Source: Kingdonia uniflora
Taxonomy: Eukaryota; Streptophyta; Magnoliopsida; Ranunculales; Circaeasteraceae
DNA: 64,000 nt
Direction of reading: 5' to 3'
NCBI GenBank assembly: GCA_014058105.1
Contig: JACGCM010000786.1
Coordinates: 1,178,001-1,242,000 of the forward strand
Shown here piece by piece: positions 40,955 through 52,479 of this stretch. How positions within the stretch are numbered: position 1 is the stretch's first letter; every line of letters starts with the position of its first letter. The position numbers were made by a program, and so were the translations under genes. A model generated the notes under the pieces. The model ran no database searches, had not been told where the DNA came from, and was given only the letters and a program-made list of their open reading frames with translations.

Positions 40955-43237
40955 AATGGCGTCGTTTCCGGGGATGCAATCGATTTTAAAATTGTATTTC
41001 TATTATTAAATTATTATTCCGTTTTTGTTATTTTAATTAGTGATTTTTCTTTTGCTTTGTTCCGGTGAAGGTATTTGTTTTATGTGTTGTTTGCAGGTTA
41101 ATGTCAGGCGAGTGATAGTAAAAAGGTAACTGCGTTGTTACAAGTTCTTAAAACTCTTTCTCTCTCCCAAAACTGACTATCTCTCCATCAAAACAAAGAC
41201 ACACTCTTTTTATCTAAAAAACTGACTTTCTCTCTAGCTGTTGGAAGATTTTCTCTCTCAAATCGCGGCATATCTCTCAAACCCTCATTCCATCACTCTC
41301 TAACACCGGCTCTCTCTATCTCATATTAGAAAACCCCATTACAAATTATTTACCAAAACCCTAATTGAGATTCTATTTCTTCTGCAATCGAGTTAAAACC
41401 AGGGGATTCAAGGTCTAGAATTTGAATTGGGGAAGAACTGAGATTTCACGATTTGGGGTTCTGTTTGTTGCCTCAATTTTGATATTATTTGTTTGCTTTG
41501 ATTTTGTTGTTGTTTGCAATTTGGCAATTGGGGTTTTGTGTTTACAGGTGAAGATTGGGGTTTTGTTATTTGCAATTGGAAATTGGGGTTTTGTTGTTTG
41601 CAGTGAGTGATTATGTAGTTTTTGCCAACTTTTGGGGGTCTCTGTGATTAATATCGCTGCCTGACTTGTACAACTGTAGTTACCATTGCTGCTGTTGTTT
41701 GTTGTTGTTGTTACCGAAGTCATTGCCGCTGTTTTTGAGCGCCAATACCTGTTGTTCTGAGTTACCACAAATACTACTGTTTCCATTTGACGTTTGGAGA
41801 CTCATTGTGCTTATGACGGGTAAATCGTATCAAAATTTCTGGTTTTACTCTGCTTGTTTACTCTGCTATAGTAATTATTTACTCTATTTTTTACTGCGTT
41901 TACTCTGCTATTATAGTAATTTACTGACTGCTGCTACAATAATTTACTGTGTTTACTCTACTGCTACAGTAGTTTATTGTGTTTATGAGTTTTTGTTTTT
42001 AGATTAATTTTAGTGAACTGCAATTTAAACTTTGAATTTTACATTATTTTGGTATTTTATCAGGGATTGTGTCCGTAATTTTCGTCGTCATATAGTTTCT
42101 TTTGTATAACTTTGTTCGTATCCACCAAGTATCATAGAGTTTGTTCTTGCTAAGAACAAATCTGGTTCAACAACTGTGGTTTAAAAGCTCTACCAATGTA
42201 TTCCTGTGGGAACGACGGTATCTTTTGCTCGATCTAAGACAGTTGGGTAGCATTTATGCAACATACTTGGTTCACGAACAGACATACATAAGTACTATTT
42301 TTCAAGATAATGAAGGAGATGGACATGGTTGATTAAAGCAAAGCGCAAAGCCAACATCAAAGAAAAGCGAAAAAGCCAAGAAGACTTCTAGTTGTTTAAT
42401 TTTTTTTATGTATTTTTAATATTGTGAGGATTGAGAAAATGTTTATGTAAAGTTTAATGAGTGACGCTCTATAAGGTGAGAAAATTGTAATCTGCTGTAG
42501 GTACAGCTTCGGAACCCCTACTCAGGCCAGAAATTGTTTCAACGCGTACTTCGCAAACAATCCTGAGTACGCCTTCCCAACGGTTTTACCAGAGTAACCA
42601 AACGTCCCCTAAAAAGGTCGCCCTGTAGGTAATCATCTTTTCACCGCACCCTCCCTGTCGCGGTACATCGTGTGTATCTATTATTTGATTGATAAAATAT
42701 TTAATTTTTGCAACAACGCCTAGATAAGGGTGAATCAAAATGGGATTTCATCACCTGTGCGTGCCCACGCATTAGGAACCTGGGAGTTCATCACCTAGTT
42801 TTTAATCTTTTCGGTATCGACAGTCCCGACCACTTTAAAAGATTTTCAGATAAGAAGCCATAGAAAAACATAGTTAATCAAAAGGCTTTGCTCGGACCTG
42901 GAGCAACACGCTCAATAGGAAAACCTAATAAGTGGCTACGTTTGTTGGAGGACGTACGTTCCCTGGCTTAGCTAGTGTGGATAGGTGACTTTAAGCGGTT
43001 CGCCCTGCCTTCCAGCACAGGTGCATCAGGTGCATCTAGGTGACTAGATAGCATGCGAGTTATCGCCAAAGCGAGTAAAAACAATTCAAGTACGAACCGA
43101 TCTACTGTCAGGAGTAGGAGTATTGAACCCTGAGACTGAGTTCACAACTTAGCCTAAAAAGAGACCAGTAAAACGTTCTTGAGTGTTTGCATCAGTTTTA
43201 GGTCTTTTAGTGTGTTCGCATATATTGATTGAGTTGT

Positions 43238-44619
43238 ATGTTAAATTGGGGTAACACCCAAGCTTGGACTAAGAACACTGTTAGAATCAATATGAGTCAG
43301 ATTGATGGGACTAATGGTCCTGAACCTGTTATTCCTAGGAACGGTCCCGAACCTGCTGCTGCGAAGAGAATCACTCTCCAATATCGAATACATCATATAA
43401 TTGTTAGTAAACCTTCGTGTATTGTGATTCCTAGAAATGTAGGAAACTTTGAGTTAAAACTAGAATTCTTGTCTATGCTTCCCAAATTTCATGGTAGTCC
43501 CACTAAAAACCCGTATAACCATCTTAGGGACTTTAGGGATCATATGCTTATTTTAAACTTTAAATGTATTACAGAGGATTCTCTCAAATTACGTGTGTTC
43601 CCTTTTTCTCTTATAGGAAACGCACGCAATTGGTTGTACACTCTTGAGGAGAACTTTGTAAACACGTTTGAACAACTCGTTAAGGAGTTTTTGAAAAAAT
43701 ATTTCCCTAACCATAGAACTGCTAAGATACGACAGAGTATCTATAGCTTCACGCAAAACCGAGGAGAGTCATTATATGACTACCTACAAAGGTTTAGGGA
43801 TTTAGAGCAAGGATGCCCACATCACGGGATTCAATTGATTGATATAGTTCAAACTCTCTACGAAGGTCTAGATTATGACACTATAGCTCGTGTTCAGTCT
43901 ATGTGTGCGGGTATATTTGATGAGAAAACTGACATCGAAGCTTGGAAATTTTTAATAATATAGCTGATAAGCCCTATCAATGGCAAACTATGAGAAAGGA
44001 AAAACCCTGTCACAATGCAAATGTACACCAAGTGGACTCTAATTCAGAGTCTGCCACTCTTATAACTATTCTTAATAAAATTGAGAAGTTAGAGATCGAG
44101 AAAAGGGAGCAACACCCTACCACTTCTTCTGTTAACCATATGGCGATGCCACTTTGTGTGGTTTGTGAAAGTTCGAGCCATCTGGTCCAAAATTGCCCTG
44201 ACGTGCTTAGTTTAAAAGAGGGTATGAAAGACCAAGACAATGCCATGTATCAACGTCCCAATAGCCAACCTTTCAATGGTGGATGGAATAATAATTCTAA
44301 CAACTCCAATTCTTGGGGAAGTAAAAATTACCAAGGAGGTTCTTCTAGTAACGCTCCTTATCAACCATACAGCCAAGTGAACCATCACCAGTCTAATTCC
44401 TCGTGGCAACAAAATCCATCATACCAAGCTCCCCTTAATGTGCCTTATGTTCCTCCGCACAATAGGAATTTGTCTACTTCAACCACGTCCTTAGACGATA
44501 CTCATAAGGCGTTTATGCAAGTAACCCAGTCGTCTATTGCCAAACTTGAGGGACAAATAGGTCAAATGGCAATAAAGATAAGTACGAGAGACAAAAGAAC
44601 GTTCTCCAGTCAAATTTAA
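43238..44619 (+). pseudogene. Athila-type gag (retrotransposon capsid and zinc knuckle)
   Basis: The gag protein forms the particle that packages element RNA. The first frame (to 43963) has the retrotransposon gag core FHGSPTKNPYNHLRDFRD, GNARNWLYTLEENFVNTFEQ and FTQNRGESLYDYLQRFRDLE. The second frame (from about 43942) carries FNNIADKPYQW, a zinc knuckle C-VV-C-ESSS-H-LVQN-C and an Asn/Gln/Ser-rich tail ending in a coiled-coil-like SIAKLEGQIGQMA. The switch lies in a T run (aaatttttaat, about 43945), a one-base indel. Otherwise the frame is long and well preserved. Confidence 0.85.
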
Positions 44620-44894
44620 GCTAATCCTAAAGGGAATACTGAACATCCTAGATCTTCCAATCATGTTGGAGTCAATGCCATCATTTCTCTTAGAAGTGGT
44701 ACAAAAGTGGATAATCTGGTAAAAATGCCTAAGGAACCCGAGAAGGAAATTTAAAGTAAACCCATTGAAGAACCTGTTAGTGAGAAAGAAACCGCGATAA
44801 CACATTTCAACCGCTGGCTCCTTTTCCTCAGCGGTTAACTCTGGCTAAGAATGGAAATGCATATGAAGAGATTTTAGGGATTTTTAAGCATTGT

Positions 44895-45542
44895 GTGATT
44901 AACATTCCTATTCTTACGGCCATAAGGCATATTCCTAATTATGCAAAATTCTTCAAAGATCTTTGCACCATAAAACGGCGTATACATATCCCAAAAAATA
45001 CTTTTCATGTTCACGGGAGTGATACATTTATTCTTTTAGATGCACATGTTAGTTTTGTCCTTTTGCATAAATCCCTTACCAAATACAAGGATCCGGGATG
45101 CCTTACTATTTCATGTTCGATTGGGACTCGTACGATAGGAAGAGCTCTACTTGATTTAGGTGCCGTTGTGAACCTCATTTTTTACTCTGTCTATGAGCAA
45201 TTGGATATCGGAGTACTTAAGCCAAAAAATAGGACCCTGCAGCTAGTTGACCAATCTATTAGGATTCCTAGGGGTGTAGTAGAAGATGTGTTGATCAAGA
45301 TTGAGCAGTTTGTTTATCCAGTAGACTTTACTGTGTTCGATACATAGCTAGTGGCAAACCTCGAGGACGAGATCCCTGTGATTCTTTGTCGCCCCTTTTT
45401 GGCAATAGCTAATACGGTAATCAACTGCCGTAATGGAATTATGAAGTTAACCTTCAGGAACATGACAGTAGAATTAATGTTTCAGAAGAAAATCACCTTT
45501 ATAATTGCGCTTCACGTAGTTATGTTATCAAGGTTTTGTTAA
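44895..45542 (+). pseudogene. retroviral-type aspartic protease of the Athila-like element
   Basis: The retropepsin fold cleaves gag. The active-site motif is LLDLGAVVNLI (D-L-G-A; the usual element form is D-L-G-A-S-[IV]-N). It is followed by DFTVFDT, an in-frame stop at 45345-45347, and then PVILCRPFLAIANTVINCRNG, the C-terminal block typical of Athila protease. After 45542 no reverse transcriptase frame follows. Confidence 0.8.
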
Positions 45543-46459
45543 AACTAGCTATCACCTTTTGATTAATCAACAGTTTAGGTTAGAAAGAATCTGTAACAAG
45601 AGAGACAATTAACTAGGAAAACTTCATTTCTCATAAATTCATACTAAGGATTTGTATGTATTTTCACAAGTTATTGGCTCTTTCACGAAGCTGACATACT
45701 CGTACAAAAAAAAACAAGACATTCACAATTCAAGGCCCCTTGCAAGATTTAGAACTGAAAGAGGAAGAATTTTTACCAATCTTGAGGCAAGCCATGAATC
45801 AATGTGAAAGTAAGAAACCAAAAAAATAAAAAAATGAGTCTCTACGAGTATAGTTGAGAACTATGTGAAGGCGGGAAGTTGCAAGTATAAAAAGAGAAAA
45901 TAAAAACTCAAATGCAATGTCTTACCTTGAAAAACTTGTTTGGATATATATTTTTCTTGAAATATCAATAAAAGAGAGCGAACAAACTGGAGCATTTGTC
46001 GAACAGACTTCTAGATTTCTTCTACTATACTCAAGATAAAGCTAAGGTTATTTGGAAGGATTATCAAACACCTTGATTCTAGAAACTAAATTCACTACAC
46101 AAAAGGATGAAATTCTGAAACTTGATCTAATCTAATAGTAGAAAAATTGACTTGATAAATTCTAAACGTATCTAATGGTTAACCCTTGTTTAAGTATTAT
46201 ATCTTTGAGATGAATTCAATTCATTTTTTGAGATACCAAGAGCAATAATTATTAGTTGTTTATAATACTAGAACGTCTGTGATATAATTTTGTGGGTATA
46301 TTCATTGAAAACCCTCACGAGACACAACTCGTCCTATATAGGTAATCTATAGGTTGAAAGGTTTGTTGCATACGCTAAATGCAATTGTAAGAAACCACGA
46401 AAGAGTTTAGTTTTCTTTTCTTTTGCTAAGGGACTAGTAATATGTTAGTTTGGGGGTAT

Positions 46460-47049
46460 TTGATAAACATGAAAAATGCCTATTTTTGTCCTTCAATTTA
46501 CATTATCTAGGACCTTATTTTATGTTTTACTGTGCCTAATTAAAGTATGTTTGACTATTGCATGTAATAAGACAATTGCAACTAAGCCCGGCCTGAAAGC
46601 CTAACTTTTACAAGTTAAATGATACTACTGGAGATGATCAATTGTCAAGAGCTGCTGGAGATGACCTAATGAAGAAAAGGTGTCAAGAGTTGCTGGACTT
46701 GGTAATCAAGACCTACCTAAAATCTCTCCATAAAATAAGAGTTGTTGAGAGTTGGGAGGAGACTTTGTTAGGGATAAGAAAGAGTTTAGAGTTTATCATC
46801 TTTTACGCTCTGAAAACCACTGTAGCTTTGAGTATTCTTCAGAGATAATGTTGTATTATTTTTGGAGAATCTTAGAAAATCCAAATTGGGAAATTAATGA
46901 TGTAAGTTTTGTTTATCAATAAATTCTTTATATTAATTTATATTTCCATTTACTTAATTTGATAACTAGAATTATGATTTGATCTATGCATCCCTGAAGA
47001 ACGATAACCCTCTTTTATACTATAACATCCGATTTGATACGGATTATCA
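46460..47049 (+). repeat. 3' LTR of the Athila-like element
   Basis: Starts TGATAAACATGAAAAATGCC directly after the purine tract and ends GGATTATCA. It has the same 590-bp length as the 5' LTR. Confidence 0.88.
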
Positions 47050-47290
47050 ACAGGTATTGGGGAGGCGTCTAACCCAATAGTGGTGATGGTTTCACCAATG
47101 GTTTAGTCCCACGTGGTTTAAGATCTTGCCACGTGGGACTAAACCATTTTACTTGTTGTGTATGATTCTTAAGTTAAGATTTACTTTACATGTCACCGAG
47201 GCATTTTCTTAGAAATAAAAATCTCGTACTGTAGGAGATCCGCAGTGGTTAAGTCGGGATAATATCGATGCATAGAGTGGGGTCGTGACA

Positions 47291-47755
47291 GTACCACCTA
47301 TATCACATATGTGCTTTTGTTGATGACTCTTTGTTTACTAGAGCTAATATACACGAAACAGGGGTTATTAAAGAAATTCATAAGGCTTACAATTCAATTT
47401 CAGGTCAACAAGTCAATTGTCAGAAATTTGAAGTTTTCATAAGCCCTAATATCCTAGGGAGATTATATCATATTGTTAGAAGGGTGTGTTGGGTATCCAA
47501 AGGGCCAATATTACTTCTAATTATCTTGGACCTACTCTTATTCTTTCCAGATACAAGAAACTAGATTATGGTTATGTTACCACTAGAGTTAAAAGCAAAC
47601 TTCAAAGTTGGAAAGCTTAATGTCTTAGTCAGGCAGCTAGAACAACACTTATTAAAAGTGTTTCTTCAACTCTTCTAGTATACCAGATGTTCAGTGCTTT
47701 ACTTCCCCAATCTATTCTCACCTCTTTAAATTCTTTGAATTAGGATTTTTGGTGA
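47291..47755 (+). pseudogene. LINE reverse transcriptase fragment, downstream part
   Basis: The translation shows the catalytic box FVDDSLFTRAN (Y/F-x-DD), KAYNSISGQQVNCQKFE, YLGPTL-like ILDLLL, RYKKLDYGYVTTRVKSKLQSW, SQAARTTLIKSVSSTLLVYQ and then a DFWWG-like end, the standard order in plant L1-type LINEs. Several stops and shifts are present. The TRIM splits this LINE at 40060/47291. Confidence 0.8.
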
Positions 47756-48082
47756 GGTACTTTTTTGTTACGAAAAACCCTATATACTTCATTGTTGGAG
47801 AAACCCCTGATCGTGTAATTATCGAAAATGGATTGTAGTTTTAAAATAGAACGGATAACCAATATAGAAATCACATAGAAGAAAGGAGGAGACAATCCAC
47901 AACACAAGCAATCTGCAAGAATAAGAGATCCACTATGAAACAAAAACGATTACAATCACTCTCTCCCACTAATCTTCTTCTTCACCCTACCAAAATTGAA
48001 AGCATGACCCCTCTCAAGCCATAACAACTTGAGAGGTCAAAGTCTCTATTGGAGCTTCTCTCTCACCACCCAAAAGCTTATC

Positions 48083-48430
48083 TTACAAAGCGATAGGAAT
48101 TGGAGCTTTTCTCTCACTACTAGGTTTCTCTTTTCTAGGTGTACTCATGGCATCAAAATCTAAAAGAATTGGCTTCACGGCCAAAGGAGAAGCAGCAAAA
48201 TCAATCTCATTCTGCTCCGTTGATCCCCAAGAACCTCGTTTATGAGTTGAGAATCTCGGGTTATACGCCCTTCCTGTTTTAACCTCATTATTTTGAATAT
48301 CCATTATTGGTTCCGGGGTGGCCAGTAATAGGTGTTGTCCTGGAATCATCTTCGTCCCTTGGATGATTGGAATAGGAGATCCTAGTTCTAGCCTATCAAC
48401 ATAGTTGAACTGCCCAAGCTGCATCTTGTT
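48083..48430 (-). pseudogene. DUF936-family gene fragment
   Basis: The open frame contains SNKMQLGQFNYVDRLELGSP, IPGQHLLLATPEPIM, FSTHKRGSWGS and PLAVKPILLDFDAMSTPRKE. This matches the second part of the N-terminal domain of plant DUF936 proteins (function unknown), where QLGQFIYVDRLE is a hallmark. The start of the domain (the SLTPGVLLKLLQ region) and the long C-terminal part are missing. A stop follows IPIAL. No ATG precedes the motif in frame. It is probably a displaced exon fragment or pseudogene. Confidence 0.7.
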
Positions 48431-48463
48431 ACTTAATAAACAATAATTAGACACCTCAAACAA

Positions 48464-49340
48464 AAACTCTACAAAAGCAAAGCGGTAAAAAAATAAAATT
48501 CAGAGACATCAGCCCTAAATGAAGTGCATGGCTGCTATAGGAATCTGTTAGAATCAGTAATACAAAGATCCACAACAAGAACTCTAAATACTTTCCCATA
48601 AATTGAAAGCAACATAAGTCAAATTTCTTAATATGAAGTAAAGATTAATGGATAATATTGATATAACATGCTAAAAATTGAATAAATTAAATAATTATAG
48701 TTTGTAGAAATAGAATAACATGATACTATCAAATTTGACTATAAATGTCTTAGTCTCAATTGATTATCTAAATACCTGATAAAAAAATTAATGTTGTACC
48801 CCATAGTTACTGTAGGTTCTCTCACTGTCTGAATCATTTTCCATAAGCTATACCTACGCATGTTTCATAACATTCATATTTATATTTATATTTTTCTTTC
48901 AACCTAAGTATGTTTACGCCCAAATATGGGATGAAACAACATTTCCTCGAAAAAAATTTTACCGAGGGCCGAAAACAAGATTTTGCGGAAAAAAAAAATC
49001 TCTCAGATTACGAAGTGTTATCTTCCCCACGGTTTAAATTTAGCACCCAAAAATTCTTTTAAAGGGTGTCTGTTTTTTTCCACTTGAAAATTGCTTTTAC
49101 ACTGTAGAATGAGTAGCTGACAAGGCTCATTCAGCATTTAACAAACAAGTGAAAACTTACAAATTCTCATTCAGCAGTCACCATCTTAATTAATGCTCAT
49201 TACCCCTAAATCCCTTAAAATATCGATTAACTTTCCCAAGCTTTCTTTTTCTACCAATTTTTGCAAATGTCGTAATTTTCAACCTATCTTATATGACGAT
49301 CATACAAGGTCTCAAAATGAAGGCCTGCGGGGTTTGTGAT
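48464..49340. other. AT-rich intergenic sequence
   Basis: I see no ORF, RNA gene or repeat of note in this stretch. Confidence 0.5.
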
Positions 49341-49341
49341 G

Positions 49342-49483
49342 CACGTGACTCTAAGCACGTGCAATCACGTTAGCGTAACGTACACTTGGTTATTTGAAAA
49401 ATTAGGAGAAAATCACAGGCACGTGCATTCCCCAAGCATAAAAAAAGAAAGAAGAGATTAGGCGTATCTGATTAAGCCACGTG
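49342..49483 (+). promoter_or_regulatory. G-box/ABRE cluster of a promoter-like region
   Basis: Four CACGTG cores (49342, 49356, 49420, 49478) and a CACGTT (49366) fall within 142 bp. CACGTG is bound by plant bZIP and bHLH factors in light and ABA responses. Downstream are a TATTTAAAG box (about 49927), a CT-rich leader (49975-49990) and an ATG directly followed by GTAAGT (50047-50055). Function is inferred from motif density only. Confidence 0.55.
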
Positions 49484-50154
49484 GCATTGACCACTGACAG
49501 TTTTGGCTTTTAACACGAACAAACCACACATGATCGCTGACACTCTCTCCAACTCTATCACATGTTAGGTGAACCTAATCACAATTAACATTTTTTAGAT
49601 CTATATTACATTCTTAAACACTTGTATCAAGACAAACTCTTTTCGATAAGTCTCTCGAGGCGGGGAAAAATAGATCAAGGGTGTAAAATTATTTTAAATT
49701 TACTAAGGGAAGTATTGTCCGATGAAGCAGTTATCAGAAACACACTCAACACATTTTAAAAAAAACAAATTACTGCCACTTTTCTCATTGAATTGCCTCA
49801 AAACCGTGTAAAGTAAAATAAATAGAAAGCCATGTGTCCATTAGATTAGCATGTGCATGTTTTTACTTTAGCTCTTTAATGAATTGTTACACCAACAACC
49901 TACTAACAACTACTGCTCAAACTACTTATTTAAAGTTCAAATTTTCCTTTTTCCCTCTCTTACTTTAAACTGCAGTCTCTCTCCCTTCTTCCAAGTCATC
50001 TTCCACCAGAACATCTATAGTCTTCTATGAAAGAACCAGTTTCAACATGGTAAGTAAAACTAAAACATTTTTAAATCAAAAATATTTGTTTTTCTTGATG
50101 ATCCACAATACGATGATGAATGTACCACAACCTTCATTTGCAACTTCCCCATGT

Positions 50155-51877
50155 CGGTTTGTTGTTTATAAGACGTTGTTATTGTAGACAACACTCTAGC
50201 CGACGTACCATCTTGAACTAGTTGCACCATAACACAAACTTGCCGCTCGCATTAACCAACCGCTTCACCTGAGTCGCCGTTACTAAATTAAAGGTAGTTA
50301 CATGCTCTTTACAAGTATTGATTTGGAACTCTTTTCCCTCCTTCATAAGACGATATTTGCAAGCTCTACGGTACTAAATCGCATCTCGGTCCCAAAGATA
50401 CTGGCTACCCAAGATGACCTGACACACATCCAAAGGAACCACCTCACACGTCACCTCATCAATAAACCTTTCAGTGATTGCAAACTTGAATGTACACTAC
50501 TTCGTGATCATCAAATCCACATCTTTTTGAATCTACCCCAAACCATATGGCTTAGGATAAGCTGTAGTCGTCAAACCCATCTTCTTCACCAATGCCTCAG
50601 AAATAAAAAATTTCTGACTATCTGGATCAACAATGGCCGCGACTAAGCTCTGTTTTACCTGAATACTGACATGAAAAAGTTCTTCCCGACTCTCCTCCTC
50701 AGTAGCCAAAGTCTGCTGAAACATAAGTGTAAGCTTAGGATTTGGTTCATTTACATCCGGGAGGTCAACAACCTCTGTGGCTAGTACATATTTCTCGTTC
50801 TTGCTCTTCTCTTCCTTCGGCCTAAGCTTCGGGTGAAGTTTCCAACAATAATTGGAAATATGCTCACTCACCTTATAATGATTGCAATGATACTCCTTAA
50901 ATGAAGACCTCTCTCCTTTGCCTTTCCCTTATGCTCGTTTTTCCATCTAGACTTGTACCCCGACTTGTTCTTGTTATCTTTTTTGTCACTCTTCAACTAC
51001 TTGCTTTCAATAGCAATTGTCTTCACGGTAGCGTCCTCGATATTGGCATATAAAGAGCTTCAACTCTCTTCTAAAGGACCCCGATAAACCCCCAGTGTAC
51101 TTCATGAACACCTCATACTCGTTCACATCTATGTCCAAAACCAAAGCTTGGTTATGAAACGCCGTAGTATACTCCTGTACGGATTGCTCAAACTTTGGCA
51201 CAAATTGTGCCATTTATACCATCTCTCCTGCTCATACCCAATTGGATAAAACTACTTTCGCACTAATACCTTAAATTCTTTCCAACCCAAACTTTCTACA
51301 TCGTGGCATTTCTAAAAAAAGATTTCCACCATGTGAGTGCATGACTTGCGAATTTTAACGTAGTAAAGCATATTTGCTAAACATTGGAGTATTTGTAAAT
51401 AGAAAAATTGCTCTATAACCTATCTAACCAATTATCCAATTTCTTGGCATCGATTGAATCGTCGAATACCAGAATTTCAATTTTATAATTAACACTAAGA
51501 TTACGTATAGGATTCGATGACTTACCAATATCCGATCGCTCCTTGACAGATTCGGCATCACTAGAATCACTATCTATCTCCGCAATATCGTCGTCTCCAT
51601 CCACCTTCATAACCCTTTTCTTTTTCGAGCGGTCTCGTTGTTTCACCGAAGCGGATGCCTTCGCGAGGTTCGTGAGACACAATTGTTCTACCAACTCCCC
51701 TACAATATAAGTTAGGTAAGAAACTATCGTTTCCAAAGTCATGAGTCGATCGTTGGAATCGCCCATTTTCAAATCCTTCTTCTTCTTCGAATTAGGTTTT
51801 CGATGAATCGTCAACGGACTCACTAGCTTCTCCTTCGTTTGCTTGAGACGGTCACGTGTAGAGACCATAAACCACAA
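50155..51877 (-). pseudogene. gypsy gag-protease remnant
   Basis: Minus-strand fragments in order: a leader with SKKKKDLKMGDSN, then DDSIDAKKLDNWLDRL (start of gag), QSVQEYTTAFHNQALVL and YTGGLSGSFRREL (gag), CWKLHPKLRPK (degenerate zinc-knuckle region), FHVSIQVKQSLVAAIVDPDSQ (protease; the active-site Asp region reads D-P-D-S-Q), then CTFKFAITERFIDEV, CQVILGSQYLWDRDAI and ATQVKRLVNASGKFVL. It has many stops and shifts. Confidence 0.75.
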
Positions 51878-51916
51878 TCAACCCCCGAAGATCATAACTA
51901 GAAAACTGATACCACT

Positions 51917-52479
51917 TGATCTACAATACGATGAAGAAACTCTAGTTATCTAAAAAGTACGGAGAACACTATTGATTGGGAAAAGTAAAAGCTTCAATTG
52001 CTTAAAACAAAGTTAATTACAATGAATTACTCTAAAAAACCTTAGGCTTCTTCCTCAGAACTCTTTCTAGATCTATATAAGAAAATAAATAACCTAAGTC
52101 CCCTTTATATAGAGGGAACTAAAATTACAAATAGAACACATCTCAAGGTAAAAGCACGCCTCAAAAATACAACCACCGCCAAGCTCGTTCGAACGAACTA
52201 GCAAGTCGTTCGAATGACTTTACGCCAATTGATCTAAAACCCAAAAAAGCTTGACAACTCGTTCGAACGGCATGACAACTCGTTCGAACGAAAATCCTCT
52301 ATGGGTCAAATTTCTAGAGAGTATGAAAAGGGTCGTTCAATCAAAATAGAGAGCCGTTCGAACGACTTGGGTTTTCTGGGCCAAATTCCAGAGAGGTGGA
52401 ATTGGGTCGTTCGAATGACTCTCAACCTCGTTCAAACGACTTTGTAATATCCCAATTTTCCCTAGATCCTCCTGGATCA
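51917..52479 (-). repeat. 5' LTR of the gypsy derivative
   Basis: On the minus strand it starts TGATCCAGGAGG and ends TTGTAGATCA. It holds eight exact or near copies of TCGTTCGAACGA within about 250 bp (52185-52440). Confidence 0.75.

Larger units (their letters stand above)
40365..47049 (+). mobile_element. Athila-like Ty3/gypsy element lacking pol
   Basis: The LTRs are 40365-40954 and 46460-47049, both 590 bp, TGATA...TTCA/ATCA. The PBS, TGGCGTCGTTTCCGGGGA (40957-40974), is close to the tRNA-Asp type used by Athila elements. The purine tract is AGTTTGGGGGTATT just before the 3' LTR. The flanking repeats are GCAGG/ACAGG (one mismatch). The long leader 40975-43230 is non-coding; gag is at 43238-44619 and protease at 44895-45542. 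No reverse transcriptase, RNase H or integrase is found, and 45543-46459 is non-coding. It is a non-autonomous derivative. The LTRs differ at roughly 17 places in the first 240 bp by eye. Confidence 0.87.
40061..47290 (+). mobile_element. TRIM retrotransposon with Athila-like insert
   Basis: The first LTR is 40061-40296 (236 bp, TGTAATACCCC...GTCGTGACA). A 46-bp internal part (40297-40342) holds a PBS-like TGTATTAGAGCC, the initiator-Met type, and a purine tract GGTGGGGGA. The second LTR starts at 40343 and is cut after 22 bp by the Athila-like element; it resumes at 47055 and ends at 47290. The flanks are perfect GTACC repeats (40056-40060 and 47291-47295). A very short internal region with no gene is what defines a TRIM. 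Without the insert it is about 540 bp. Strand is given by PBS-to-PPT order. Confidence 0.88.
50099..52479 (-). mobile_element. Ty3/gypsy deletion derivative
   Basis: The ends are TGATCC...GGATCA on the plus strand, flanked by perfect CTTGA repeats (50094-50098 and 52480-52484). On the minus strand a full 5' LTR (51917-52479, 563 bp) is followed by an initiator-Met PBS, TGGTATCAG (51906-51914), then gag and protease. The element then jumps to the last tens of bases of the 3' LTR (50099 to about 50150; tccacaatacgatga matches tctacaatacgatga at 51920). All of pol after the protease and most of the 3' LTR are deleted. Confidence 0.82.

Noticed and set aside
42141..42332. Small ORFs in the Athila-like leader (41422-42332)
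   Set aside because: Low-complexity, T-rich frames with no domain; the long leader of such elements is non-coding.
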